Shown piece after piece: positions 1 to 8,652 of a stretch of DNA of 64,000 bases. Both the position numbers and the translations under genes were made by a program. The first letter of the stretch is position 1. Every line of letters starts with the position of its first letter. The notes under the pieces were generated by a model. The model was not told the DNA's origin, did no database searches, and worked only from the letters and a program-made list of their open reading frames with translations. The stretch is taken from positions 1 through 64,000 of the forward strand of contig CALWNQ010000014.1 in assembly GCA_944382875.1 (NCBI GenBank), in the 5' to 3' direction. Origin of the DNA: an uncultured Clostridia bacterium (GTDB lineage: Bacteria > Bacillota > Clostridia > Oscillospirales > Ruminococcaceae).

Positions 1-782
1 AAGACAAGGGAAAGGATGTAGAAAATATTGCTGAGAGAATTCATTGCCATCAAAAAGTTATTCGAAAATGGAACAGCAAAACCCAGATTCAAAAGGAGAT
101 CGCTGTACATTAGGATAACATTTGGAATGTACAAAAGTATAGAAAAAACAGCAAAAAGAATGCCAGGCAACCACATTTTCCGATAGAAAAAGTAATAAGC
201 ATTCAAGAAAAATGCTGCCCAGTTCCAGCCAGCGTTTTTGCCGCGGGTGGCCATCTCTTTGAATTTTGGAAGAAAGTAATGCGTATTCTGTCCCACATAA
301 AGCGCGAGATCTTTTACCGGGATGCCATCGATTTCCTCATCAGGGCTCAGTCCGCCAAACGGCGTGGTGTAGGGGTTATAAGCCATCTGGTGGAATGGCT
401 GCTGCTGTCCATTGTTCCACTGTCCGTTATTCCACTGGTTTTGTGAATTGCTGTTTGGTTCTGAACTATCCGGCTGTTCACGGTTGAGCGGTGTACCGCA
501 TACTTCGCAGAAAAGCCTGTCTGGGGAGTTTAGAGTACCGCAGCGGCTGCACCGCATGGCAGCGCGTCCGTCATAGCGGGTTTCTTCTTCCTCGTGCGGC
601 GTTTTCTGCGGCGGATGCCAACTCTCACCCTTCTGATGCAGGTCGTCAAACATGCACTTGCCCAGTTCCTGGATACATGCGCGATGATAGGGAGCTCCGC
701 ATTCCGGGCAGATGAGGATCTGGTCGGTTTCCTGAAATTCCTTGCCGCAGTGCGGGCAGGCGACGCCTTGATATTTAAACAT
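1..782 (-). CDS. Zinc-ribbon/RING-like membrane protein, DUF2628-type (C-terminus cut by window edge)
   Basis: The reading frame is open from an ATG at 782 to the left edge, so the protein is partial. A GGAGGG ribosome site lies 6 bases before the ATG. Residues about 9-33 hold a CPHC...CPEC...H...C pattern like a RING/zinc finger, and a second pair (CSRC...CEVC) follows near residue 80. A Gln/Asn-rich linker leads to a region ending in hydrophobic segments (WAAFFLNAYYFFYRKMW and after), typical of DUF2628-type membrane proteins. The function is unknown; such proteins are widespread in Clostridia. The family call comes from motif layout only. Confidence 0.75.
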   Translation of the reverse strand, partial: MFKYQGVACPHCGKEFQETDQILICPECGAPYHRACIQELGKCMFDDLHQKGESWHPPQKTPHEEEETRYDGRAAMRCSRCGTLNSPDRLFCEVCGTPLNREQPDSSEPNSNSQNQWNNGQWNNGQQQPFHQMAYNPYTTPFGGLSPDEEIDGIPVKDLALYVGQNTHYFLPKFKEMATRGKNAGWNWAAFFLNAYYFFYRKMWLPGILFAVFSILLYIPNVILMYSDLLLNLGFAVPFSNNFLMAMNSLSNIFYILSLV

Positions 783-841
783 AGCAACCCTCCGTAATCT
801 GCAGAATGATGATTGAAACAATCGAATTTCATATCTTTCAT

Positions 842-870
842 ATTATAGCATATCTGTCAAATTTTATCAA
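842..870 (-). promoter_or_regulatory. Predicted sigma-A promoter of the zinc-ribbon membrane protein
   Basis: On the minus strand TTGATA (870-865), a 17-base spacer and a perfect TATAAT (847-842) lie about 60 bases before the start codon. It is back to back with the prfB promoter. Confidence 0.7.
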
Positions 871-877
871 ACAAATC

Positions 878-906
878 TTTACAGAAATCTAAATATCGAT
901 TATAAT
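878..906 (+). promoter_or_regulatory. Predicted sigma-A promoter of prfB
   Basis: TTTACA (878-883), a 17-base spacer and TATAAT (901-906), 48 bases before the prfB start codon. Confidence 0.75.
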
Positions 907-954
907 AAAAGAGTATACGCGAAAATAATGTGAAATCATATATGGAGGGAATTT

Positions 955-2073
955 ATGCTTCAAATTGAAGAACAAAAACAGGCACTTCGTGCTGTAGAAC
1001 CGGATTTGAAAGATTTGGGTTCTGCTTTGGGAATTGAGAATGTAAAAAAGGAAATTGCGGAGCTGGAAGCACAGGCGGCGGATCCCAATTTCTGGAACGA
1101 CATGGAAAATTCGCAAAAAGTGCTGAAAAAAACTGGAGCTTTAAAAGCAACTCTTTCTGCATATCAGCAACTGGTGTCACTGTTTGAAGATACCCAGACA
1201 ATGCTCGAAATGGCTGAAGAAGATAACGATGAGTCCATGTTGCCTGAAATTGAGAATATGCTCAAGGAACTGAATACTAAAATTGAGGAACAGCGGCTTG
1301 CAACCCTTCTTTCTGGCGAGTATGACTCTAAGAATGCCATCCTCACTTTCCACGCCGGTGCCGGTGGAACCGAGGCGCAGGACTGGGTGGAGATGCTTTA
1401 TCGGATGTACTGTCGCTGGGGAGAACGCCACGAGTTCAAGGTTTCGGTTCTGGACTATCTGGAGGGAGAAGAAGCAGGTATCAAGAGCGCTTCGATTATG
1501 ATTGAAGGCTTTAACGCTTACGGTTACCTGAAATCGGAAGCTGGTGTCCACCGTTTGGTCCGGGTTTCCCCGTTTGACGCTTCCGGGCGGCGGCATACCT
1601 CTTTTGCGTCGGTTGAAGTTATGCCCGAAATTGACGATACGATCGAGGTCGAGATTCGTCCAGAGGATATTCAGGTGGATACCTACCGTTCCAGCGGTGC
1701 AGGCGGTCAGAAGGTCAACAAAACTGACTCTGCTGTCCGGATTACCCACCTGCCGACCGGGATTGTGGTATCCTGCCAGGTGGAGCGCAGCCAGTACCAA
1801 AATAAGGATGTGGCGATGCGGATGCTGAAATCCAAACTGATCCAGATCAAAGAGCGTGAGCATCTCGAAAAAATTGAGGATATCCGCGGTGACCAGAAAG
1901 AAATTGCATGGGGCGCACAGATCCGTTCCTATGTTTTTATGCCATACACACTTGTAAAAGATCATCGCACAGGCTATGAAATGGGTAATGTCAATGCGGT
2001 AATGGACGGCGATCTCGACGGCTTTATCAATGCTTATCTGAAAGCGTTGGCGCACGGAGAACTGGGCAAATAA
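955..2073 (+). CDS. prfB: Peptide chain release factor 2
   Basis: Releases finished proteins from the ribosome at UGA and UAA codons. The protein has 372 residues, the normal RF2 length. The codon-recognition tripeptide SPF (in VRVSPFDASGRR) marks RF2 rather than RF1. The catalytic GGQ loop is present as SGAGGQKVN; family knowledge places its Gln as N5-methylated by PrmC. The start is supported by GGAGG at 944-948. The frame is continuous from the ATG: the in-frame UGA and programmed +1 frameshift that many bacteria use to autoregulate prfB are absent, so control must differ. A nucleotidyltransferase gene follows 22 bases downstream and is probably co-transcribed. Confidence 0.97.
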   Translation: MLQIEEQKQALRAVEPDLKDLGSALGIENVKKEIAELEAQAADPNFWNDMENSQKVLKKTGALKATLSAYQQLVSLFEDTQTMLEMAEEDNDESMLPEIENMLKELNTKIEEQRLATLLSGEYDSKNAILTFHAGAGGTEAQDWVEMLYRMYCRWGERHEFKVSVLDYLEGEEAGIKSASIMIEGFNAYGYLKSEAGVHRLVRVSPFDASGRRHTSFASVEVMPEIDDTIEVEIRPEDIQVDTYRSSGAGGQKVNKTDSAVRITHLPTGIVVSCQVERSQYQNKDVAMRMLKSKLIQIKEREHLEKIEDIRGDQKEIAWGAQIRSYVFMPYTLVKDHRTGYEMGNVNAVMDGDLDGFINAYLKALAHGELGK

Positions 2074-2095
2074 TTTTTGCAGGAAGGGGATGCTC

Positions 2096-2962
2096 ATGCA
2101 GCAACGATCAGAAGCTGAAATGATGGCATTAATCCTTGGCTACGCCGAAAAAGAGGAACGGGTGAGGGCAGTTTGGATGAATGGATCTCGTGCGAATCCT
2201 GATGCGCCCAAAGACCGTTGGCAGGATTTTGACATCGTATATGCGGTGACCGATATGGCGTCTTTTGTGGAGGACAGCAACTGGCTCGACCGGTTCGGGG
2301 AGCGAATTATTATGCAGACAAGTAAGGAGCAGCTTGACCGGTATGACGAAAATGGTGCGTTTTTATATAACGACTGGTATATCGCCATGATGCAGTTTAC
2401 AGACGGGAACCGTATTGACCTGAGCCTGGTGCCGGTTCAAAACGCCGCAAGTAAAGTCATGTCGGACAAAATGTGCAAAGTGCTCTTGGATAAAGATGGG
2501 ATTCTGCCGCCAGTCCCGGCTGCTACCGATGCGGATTACCGGGTAAAACCGCCGTCAGCCTTGGAGTTTTACTGCTGTGTCAATGAAGTTCGTTGGGTTT
2601 CTCCGTATGTAGTCAAAGGACTCTGGCGGCGCGAAATACCGTATGCGCAGGAAATGTTGTCGGTTGTCCGGGAACAGGTGATGCGGATGGTCGGCTGGCA
2701 GATTGTAGCAGAGCGTGGAGAAACGGTTAATATCGGTAAATGCGGCAAATATTTGAATCGATTTCTTGCTCCAAAGGATTGGCAGAAATTTCTTTCCGGA
2801 TACGCATCGGCCAATATCGGTCAGATGTTTGATGCACTGGTCGCCCTGTACGATTTATTCGCGCAATCTTCCGGAATCGTGGCGGATGCATACAATTTTC
2901 CGCTTGACCGGACAGAGGAACAGAATGTGCGGGAATATCTTTTTCGGGAAGAGAAATTGTAA
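2096..2962 (+). CDS. Aminoglycoside 6-adenylyltransferase family protein (ANT(6)/AadE-like)
   Basis: The family transfers AMP from ATP to the 6-hydroxyl of streptomycin. The 288-residue protein has the family nucleotidyltransferase signature near its start (NGSRAN, then DFDIVY), followed by a GNRIDLSLVP segment and a helical C-terminal half with CCNEVRWVSPYVVKGLWR, which closely resembles the Enterococcus/Staphylococcus ANT(6) layout. An ATG at 2090 is also possible, but the AGGAAGGGG ribosome site touches it and fits 2096 better. Neighbours are housekeeping genes and base usage looks like theirs, so it is probably a resident chromosomal gene, not a recently acquired cassette. Whether it confers resistance cannot be told from sequence. 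Confidence 0.85.
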   Translation: MQQRSEAEMMALILGYAEKEERVRAVWMNGSRANPDAPKDRWQDFDIVYAVTDMASFVEDSNWLDRFGERIIMQTSKEQLDRYDENGAFLYNDWYIAMMQFTDGNRIDLSLVPVQNAASKVMSDKMCKVLLDKDGILPPVPAATDADYRVKPPSALEFYCCVNEVRWVSPYVVKGLWRREIPYAQEMLSVVREQVMRMVGWQIVAERGETVNIGKCGKYLNRFLAPKDWQKFLSGYASANIGQMFDALVALYDLFAQSSGIVADAYNFPLDRTEEQNVREYLFREEKL

Positions 2963-2977
2963 AATTTTGTCCGCTGC

Positions 2978-3006
2978 TTGCCTTTTTTATGAAAATTAGC
3001 TATAAT
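2978..3006 (+). promoter_or_regulatory. Predicted sigma-A promoter of the cyclophilin cluster
   Basis: TTGCCT (2978-2983), a 17-base spacer and TATAAT (3001-3006). It lies just after the adenylyltransferase stop codon and 33 bases before the first cyclophilin start. Confidence 0.75.
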
Positions 3007-3039
3007 AGGAAGCATTGATACACGAAAGGTGTGATAGGA

Positions 3040-3927
3040 ATGATAAGATTTTTAAAAAAAGCCGTAGTGTTTGCGGCGGCATGCCTGCTTGCTGCCGGGA
3101 TGCTGACCGGCTGCGGTAATGGAATCGATCCCAGTACAATTGAGTATATCCAGTTTGAACAGCCGGAAGAAGGACAGGATATCGCTATTTTTGATACTTC
3201 AATGGGAGAAATTACCGTTCTGCTTTATACGGATGAAGTCCCTACCATTGTTGAGAACTTTAAAGACCTTGTAGAAGAAGGTTTCTACAATAACCAGGTG
3301 GTGTTCCATGTGCAGCCAGGTGTCGGCGTTGTTGCGGCGGGGAGCAGTACTCCGGATGGCAACGGTGGGGATTCCAACACTGGAAAACCGATTAAAGCTA
3401 CCTATTCCAACAATCTCTGGCCGTTTTCAGGCTCTGTTTCGATGATCTGTTATGAAGCCGGAATGCTTTGGAATAAAAGTAATTATTGTGATTCCCGGTT
3501 CTTTTTCCTGGGAGATTCCAAGGTGAGCGAGGAAACTCTGGCCGAAATGGATGAATATAACTTTCCTGCTATGATGAAAAACTGCTTTGCGGAATATGGC
3601 GGAGTACCGCAGTTTGGCCGGAACCATACTGTTTTTGGAAAAATTATTGACGGGATGGAAGTTGTCAATGCGATTCTGGAGTTGGATCTCCGGAATGAAC
3701 CGGTTGACATCACCAATCCGGAAGCTTCCGGAACGCCGGAACAATTAAATAACAACCGTCCGGTAGAGGATGTTGTCATCAATTCTGTTACCCTTTCTAC
3801 ATTCCATGCAGCTGACTACGATGAATTGGATAATACTCCTACCGAGGAAGAGCTTGGCGATCTGCTTTACCGCAGTGCGGAAGAGGAAGCAGCCAAAGAA
3901 GCAGCGCTCAATAGTGCTGCGGAATAA
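3040..3927 (+). CDS. Cyclophilin-like lipoprotein with degenerate active site
   Basis: This 295-residue protein begins with a lipoprotein signal peptide (KK, hydrophobic core, lipobox LTGC with Cys at about residue 24), so it should be anchored outside the membrane. The body follows the cyclophilin fold (GEITVLLYTDEVPTIVENF ... HTVFGKIIDGMEVVNAI). However, the motif FHRxxxxFMxQGGD found in its two neighbours is replaced by FHVQPGVGVVAAGSST, losing the catalytic Arg and the QGGD, and GSQFFI is replaced by DSRFFF. It probably lacks or has lost normal prolyl isomerase activity and may act as a binding protein. ATG 3040 is preferred over GTG 3031 because AAAGGTG then sits at a normal distance. 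Confidence 0.82.
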   Translation: MIRFLKKAVVFAAACLLAAGMLTGCGNGIDPSTIEYIQFEQPEEGQDIAIFDTSMGEITVLLYTDEVPTIVENFKDLVEEGFYNNQVVFHVQPGVGVVAAGSSTPDGNGGDSNTGKPIKATYSNNLWPFSGSVSMICYEAGMLWNKSNYCDSRFFFLGDSKVSEETLAEMDEYNFPAMMKNCFAEYGGVPQFGRNHTVFGKIIDGMEVVNAILELDLRNEPVDITNPEASGTPEQLNNNRPVEDVVINSVTLSTFHAADYDELDNTPTEEELGDLLYRSAEEEAAKEAALNSAAE

Positions 3928-3945
3928 GAGAAAGGAATTGTTTAT

Positions 3946-4554
3946 ATGAGTGAGTTTTTGAATTTTGAACCGGTCAAAGCCGGCGATACGATTGCGGTAA
4001 TTTCTACCAACAAAGGGGATATCCGGGTAAAGCTTCTTCCCCAGGCTGCACCCAAAGCGGTGGAAAACTTTGTTACTCATGCGAAAAACGGCTATTATAA
4101 TGGTATTATTTTCCATCGGGTGATCCGCGACTTTATGATTCAGGGCGGTGACCCCACCGGTACTGGTATGGGAGGAGAAAGTATCTGGGGCAAGCCGTTT
4201 GCGGATGAATTTTCCGATCGTGCCCGGAATTTCCGCGGTGCGCTTTCGATGGCGAATGCGGGCCCCGGCACCAATGGCAGCCAGTTCTTTATTGTACAAG
4301 CCGGACCTGAGACGATGGATGAGCGGATGTTCCCCATGCTGAAACGGCAGGGAAAAGATTTTCCGGAGGAGGCTGTTTCCGCTTATATGGAAAATGGCGG
4401 CACTCCCTGGCTGGACGGCGCTCACACTGTTTTTGGGCAGGTTATTGAGGGGATGGAAACAGTAGACGGCATTGCTTCAGCCAAAGTAGACCGCAGTTCC
4501 CGCCCATATGAAGAGATTTCCATCACAGGGATTGAGATTATTACAGCAGAATAA
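3946..4554 (+). CDS. Peptidyl-prolyl cis-trans isomerase, cyclophilin type (cytoplasmic)
   Basis: Catalyses cis-trans isomerisation of peptide bonds before proline. The 202-residue protein has no signal peptide and contains the full cyclophilin active site: [34 protein letters not shown] and [14 protein letters not shown]. Compared with short bacterial cyclophilins it has an insert between the FFI strand and the HTVFG strand. It follows the degenerate lipoprotein paralogue by 18 bases with an AGAAAGGA ribosome site and is probably co-transcribed with it. Confidence 0.95.
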   Translation: MSEFLNFEPVKAGDTIAVISTNKGDIRVKLLPQAAPKAVENFVTHAKNGYYNGIIFHRVIRDFMIQGGDPTGTGMGGESIWGKPFADEFSDRARNFRGALSMANAGPGTNGSQFFIVQAGPETMDERMFPMLKRQGKDFPEEAVSAYMENGGTPWLDGAHTVFGQVIEGMETVDGIASAKVDRSSRPYEEISITGIEIITAE

Positions 4555-4563
4555 TTTGGACAA

Positions 4564-4592
4564 CCCGGGAAGGCATTCTGCTTTCCCGGATT
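4564..4592 (+). terminator. Hairpin between cyclophilins 2 and 3, possible weak terminator
   Basis: CCGGGAA and TTCCCGG form a 7-base-pair stem around a roughly 13-base loop. Only a short T-rich tail follows, so it may attenuate rather than stop transcription into the third cyclophilin gene. Confidence 0.5.
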
Positions 4593-4616
4593 GTTTCGCG
4601 TAAAGGAGAAGTTCGG

Positions 4617-5486
4617 ATGAAAATTTTTGTAAGAGCGGCGGCATTTGTCGCAGCATTGACAATGACGGCAGCAACGCTGGCAGGATGCGGGGAACGGGAA
4701 GCTTGTATCCAGTTTTCCGAAAACAGCGATGGCACTCTGACGGCGGCGTCTTTTGACAGCAGCCTTCCGGTTGCGGTGATCGAGGTGGAGAATTTTGGCA
4801 CGATTCGGGCTGTGTTGTTTGAGGAACAAGCTCCGAAAGCTGTGGAGAATTTCATCACCCATGCGGAGGAAGGCTACTATGATGGACTCACATTCCATCG
4901 GATTATAGACGACTTTATGATCCAGGGCGGCGATCCTGTTGGTGACGGTACCGGCGGCGAAAGCATCTGGGGCGAACCTTTCGAAGATGAGCTGAGCGAC
5001 AGCCTGCGGCACTTTAATGGGGCGCTTTCGATGGCGAATTCCGGTAAGAACAGCAATGGCAGCCAGTTCTTTATTGTGCAGCAGTCGGACGGCGAGGGAT
5101 TGACCGACCAGTACTTTGACATGATCGAGGAAGAAAACAAAAAATCTGTTTCCGATAAGGTAAAGGAAGCAATGGATTACTACACTTCGCTCGGTGCTAC
5201 CGAGGAGGATCTGGAGCAGATTGAACCGCTTTTGAAAAAGCAGTACGAAAACGCTAACAAAGGGGAAACCAACTTTCCCGAAGAGGTCCGAGAATATTAC
5301 CGCCAGGTGGGTGGAACACCGCATCTGGACAAAATGCACACCGTTTTCGGACAGGTGATCGAGGGCATGGATGTGGTTGACGCCATCGCAGCAGTGGAAA
5401 AAACGGACGAACAGCAGGGAATTCCCGCGGAACCGGTTGTGATCAGTAAAATTACAATCGAAAAAACGGAAGATGCTGCAAATTAG
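4617..5486 (+). CDS. Peptidyl-prolyl cis-trans isomerase lipoprotein, cyclophilin type
   Basis: Predicted extracytoplasmic folding catalyst of 289 residues. The N-terminus is a lipoprotein signal with lipobox LAGC (Cys about residue 23). The catalytic motifs are intact: [49 protein letters not shown] charged, probably helical insert of about 80 residues (after [12 protein letters not shown] up to GGTPHLDKM) separates the FFI and HTVFG strands and may form a substrate-holding arm. It is the third cyclophilin in a row. An AAAGGAG site precedes the ATG. Confidence 0.94.
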   Translation: MKIFVRAAAFVAALTMTAATLAGCGEREACIQFSENSDGTLTAASFDSSLPVAVIEVENFGTIRAVLFEEQAPKAVENFITHAEEGYYDGLTFHRIIDDFMIQGGDPVGDGTGGESIWGEPFEDELSDSLRHFNGALSMANSGKNSNGSQFFIVQQSDGEGLTDQYFDMIEEENKKSVSDKVKEAMDYYTSLGATEEDLEQIEPLLKKQYENANKGETNFPEEVREYYRQVGGTPHLDKMHTVFGQVIEGMDVVDAIAAVEKTDEQQGIPAEPVVISKITIEKTEDAAN

Positions 5487-5636
5487 TTGTGAACACTTTG
5501 CATAACGCGATATATTATCTTGCATTTATCGAAGATATATTAAATAGAGTAGATGAATATCATATAAAAATGCAAATGATTCAAAATTAATATGCAAAAA
5601 AAATTGAATTCCGTCAAAAAGTTCACAAATTGGCTA

Positions 5637-5665
5637 TTGATTTTTTGCGGAAAAGGCCGTATTAT
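5637..5665 (+). promoter_or_regulatory. Predicted sigma-A promoter of pckG
   Basis: TTGATT (5637-5642), a 17-base spacer and TATTAT (5660-5665), 63 bases before the pckG ATG. Confidence 0.6.
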
Positions 5666-5728
5666 GGTAAATGTAGAAAGTTGCGAAACTTGTTTCTCGA
5701 TTTTCAGAAAACGAAAGGGGAAAGAACA

Positions 5729-7522
5729 ATGCTTACTAACAACAAAAATGTTCTGGCCTGGGTTGATGAAATGGTAGCTCTCTGCAAACCCGCGAAAGTG
5801 GTTTGGCTGGATGGCTCCGAAGAACAGCTGCAGGCTTTGCGTGAAGAGGCCGTTTCCACTGGCGAAATGATGTGGCTCAACCAGGAGAAACTTCCCGGCT
5901 GTATGTACCACAGAACTGCGGTCAACGATGTTGCCCGTGTTGAGGACAGAACTTTCATCTGCTCCACCAAAAAAGAGGATGCAGGCCCCACTAATAACTG
6001 GAAATCTCCGCAGGAAATGCACGGCATTTTGACTCCCATGTACTACGGTGTCATGGAAGGCAAAACCATGTATGTCATTCCTTACTCCATGGGCCCTATC
6101 GGCTCCAAGATGTCCAAAGTTGGTGTTGAGGTAACTGACTCCATCTATGTTGTTCTGAACATGGATATTATGACCCGTATCGGCAAACGTGCTCTGGAAC
6201 AGCTGGGCGACGAGTCCAACGACTTCGTTCGTGGTCTCCATGCAAAAGCGGATCTGGACGACAAGAAACGTTATATCGTTCACTTCCCCGAAGAGAACTC
6301 CATCTGCTCCATCAACTCCGGCTACGGCGGAAACGTTCTGCTGGGCAAGAAATGCTTCGCGCTTCGTATCGCTTCCTACCAGGGCAAAAATGAAGGCTGG
6401 ATGGCTGAGCATATGCTCATTCTGGGCATCGAGAATCCGCAGGGCGAAACCAAATATGTCTGCGCAGCGTTCCCCTCTGCTTGCGGCAAAACCAACCTTG
6501 CTATGATGATTCCGCCCGAAGTATATGCAAAACAGGGCTATAAAGTTTGGACCGTCGGCGACGATATTGCTTGGCTGCGTCAGGGCGAAGATGGCCGTCT
6601 GTGGGCAATCAACCCCGAAAATGGCTTCTTTGGTGTTGCACCGGGAACCAATCTGAAATCCAATCCCAACGCACTGCACACCACCGAAAAAGGCACCATC
6701 TTTACCAATGTTGCGCTGAATAATGCGGATAATACCGTGTGGTGGGAAGGTCTCGACAAGAATCCTCCCGTTGATGCAACTGAATGGAAGGGTGCTAAAG
6801 TCAATGGCCCGGAATACGTTGCTGCAGGCAACAAACTGGCTCATCCGAATTCCCGGTTTACCGCTCCGGCGAAAAACTGCCCCTGCGTAAGCCCCGAGTT
6901 TGACAACCCGCAGGGCGTACCGATCTCCGCAATCATCTTTGGCGGCCGCCGTGCAAAAACTGCTCCGCTGGTTTACCAGTCCTTTGACTGGAAGCATGGT
7001 ACTTTTGTAGGTTCTATCATGGCTTCCGAAACCACCGCTGCTGCGGCTGGTGCGGTTGGCGTTGTCCGTCGTGACCCGATGGCGATGCTGCCTTTCTGCG
7101 GCTACAACATGGGTGACTACTGGCAGCACTGGCTGGATATGGGCGAGAAACTGGGCGACAAGGCTCCCAAGATCTTCCACGTCAACTGGTTCCGTACCGA
7201 TGACGAAGGCCACTTCATCTGGCCTGGCTTCGGCGATAACCTCCGCGTTTTGATGTGGATTCTGGCTCGCTGCGAAGGCAAGGCTGACGCGGTGGAAACC
7301 CCCATCGGCTATGAGCCCAAGCCCGAAGATATTAACATCGAAGGCCTCGACATTACAATCGATACCATCAAGGATCTGCTCAGCGTTGACAAAGCTTCCT
7401 GGCTGGAAGATATCGACCGCGAAGGCACCGGTATCGAAGCATTCTATGCGAAATTCGGCGATAAGCTGCCCGCAGAGATGCGCAAACAGCTGGATGCACT
7501 GAAAGCAAGACTGACAAAGTAA
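5729..7522 (+). CDS. pckG: Phosphoenolpyruvate carboxykinase (GTP)
   Basis: Interconverts oxaloacetate + GTP with phosphoenolpyruvate + GDP + CO2 in the cytoplasm. The 597-residue length and the P-loop-like motif FPSACGKTNLAMM (about residues 248-260) identify the GTP class; ATP-type enzymes are shorter and differ here. Other class features are the PYSMGP segment, GGNVLLGKKCFALR and FGGRRAKTAPLVYQ. ATG 5729 is chosen because AAAGGGG lies just before it, although the frame is open further upstream. Codon choice looks strongly biased, consistent with high expression. In anaerobes the enzyme often runs toward oxaloacetate for fermentation to succinate; which direction applies here is inference. 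Confidence 0.96.
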   Translation: MLTNNKNVLAWVDEMVALCKPAKVVWLDGSEEQLQALREEAVSTGEMMWLNQEKLPGCMYHRTAVNDVARVEDRTFICSTKKEDAGPTNNWKSPQEMHGILTPMYYGVMEGKTMYVIPYSMGPIGSKMSKVGVEVTDSIYVVLNMDIMTRIGKRALEQLGDESNDFVRGLHAKADLDDKKRYIVHFPEENSICSINSGYGGNVLLGKKCFALRIASYQGKNEGWMAEHMLILGIENPQGETKYVCAAFPSACGKTNLAMMIPPEVYAKQGYKVWTVGDDIAWLRQGEDGRLWAINPENGFFGVAPGTNLKSNPNALHTTEKGTIFTNVALNNADNTVWWEGLDKNPPVDATEWKGAKVNGPEYVAAGNKLAHPNSRFTAPAKNCPCVSPEFDNPQGVPISAIIFGGRRAKTAPLVYQSFDWKHGTFVGSIMASETTAAAAGAVGVVRRDPMAMLPFCGYNMGDYWQHWLDMGEKLGDKAPKIFHVNWFRTDDEGHFIWPGFGDNLRVLMWILARCEGKADAVETPIGYEPKPEDINIEGLDITIDTIKDLLSVDKASWLEDIDREGTGIEAFYAKFGDKLPAEMRKQLDALKARLTK

Positions 7523-7537
7523 TAATCCAGTTTGATG

Positions 7538-7572
7538 AAAACGGCATGGTCAAAACGGCCATGCCGTTTTTT
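7538..7572 (+). terminator. Rho-independent terminator of pckG
   Basis: AAAACGGCATGG pairs with CCATGCCGTTTT (12 base pairs) around a 9-base loop and runs into TTTTTT. Confidence 0.93.
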
Positions 7573-7692
7573 ACGGCACTGGTTTTGCGGCCGTTTTTTC
7601 GAAAAATCGCAGGATAGTTTACATTTTATACACGACTTTGGGCGAAAAATGGGCTAAAATAATATCGTACACAAAATGAGGAGCGTTTGCGT

Positions 7693-8577
7693 ATGTTTGG
7701 CTACATCAAACCGTTCAAACCGGAAATGAAAGTCAAGGAATTTGACACTTACCAAGCCTTTTACTGTGGCCTTTGTCATCAGCTTGGCGAAATGTTCGGT
7801 CCCTTTGCCAAGCTGACGCTGAGTTATGACTTTACTTTTCTTGCTATGGTCAGTGTCGGATTGCGACAGGAATTCGCCGGTTTCTGTAAAGCAAGATGTA
7901 TGGCAAATCCTCTGAAGAAAAAGGTGTGCGCCGCTCCGTGTGAGGATCTCTCTTTTACGGCGGGATGCGCTATGATCCTATTTTATTACAAGCTGAAAGA
8001 TAATCTTCAGGACTCCGGTTTTTGGAAAAAGCTACTTTATTATCCCCTTTTGCCGCTAGCGGCTTCTGCACGAAAAAAGGCAAAAGTCCGTTTTCCAGAG
8101 GTGGACGAGATCTTTTCCAAGATGATAACAGATCAGTTTGCACTGGAAAAACAAGAGAATGTTAGTTTAGACCGTGCAGCGGATCCGACAGCGGTTGCAA
8201 TGGGACAGATGCTCACTTTACTTTCACAGGATGAAACGCAAAAACGGATTTTGAGCCGATTCGGTTATCTGGTAGGGCGCTGGGTGTATTTAATGGATGC
8301 TTTGGATGACCTTTCGGATGATGCGAAGACCGGGAATTTCAATCCATTTCTGATCCGGCTGGGAGATATCTCGTTGGATGAGGAACAACTTGCCGAGATT
8401 CGGAAATATGGGCGCGGTGTGCTGAATGTTACAGTAGCGGAACTTGGTTCTACCTATGAATTGCTGGAATTACAGCGTTACAAAATGATTCTGGATAATA
8501 TCATTTATCTTGGATTGCCGCACGTGGCATCAGAGGTATTATCGGGTTCAAGCAAAGCAAAAAGGGAAAAATTATAA
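7693..8577 (+). CDS. DUF5685 family protein
   Basis: A 294-residue protein with no known biochemical role. It opens with MFGYIKPFKPEMKVKEFDTY followed by FYCGLCHQLGEMFG and LTLSYDFTFLAM, the hallmark of the DUF5685 family, and has cysteine pairs in the first 100 residues (CGLC, FCKARCMANP, KVCAAPCE) that could bind a metal. The centre is hydrophobic and helical (CAMILFYYKLKDN), and MDALDDLSDDAKTGNFNP suggests an acidic, metal- or prenyl-synthase-like helix, though this resemblance is only visual. AGGAG at 7678-7682 supports the ATG at 7693. A J-domain gene follows 75 bases later. Confidence 0.82.
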   Translation: MFGYIKPFKPEMKVKEFDTYQAFYCGLCHQLGEMFGPFAKLTLSYDFTFLAMVSVGLRQEFAGFCKARCMANPLKKKVCAAPCEDLSFTAGCAMILFYYKLKDNLQDSGFWKKLLYYPLLPLAASARKKAKVRFPEVDEIFSKMITDQFALEKQENVSLDRAADPTAVAMGQMLTLLSQDETQKRILSRFGYLVGRWVYLMDALDDLSDDAKTGNFNPFLIRLGDISLDEEQLAEIRKYGRGVLNVTVAELGSTYELLELQRYKMILDNIIYLGLPHVASEVLSGSSKAKREKL

Positions 8578-8652
8578 AATCGGTTTGTTTTCTGCGGCGA
8601 AGACAAAGTGGATTGGAAATTTAGATGTGCCGCAATATGAATGGAGGCAGCA

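Noticed and set aside
5540-7213. 557-residue open frame on the minus strand opposite pckG
   Set aside because: No ribosome site, and the plus-strand PEPCK is full length with all its motifs; long antisense frames arise from the codon bias of a highly expressed gene.
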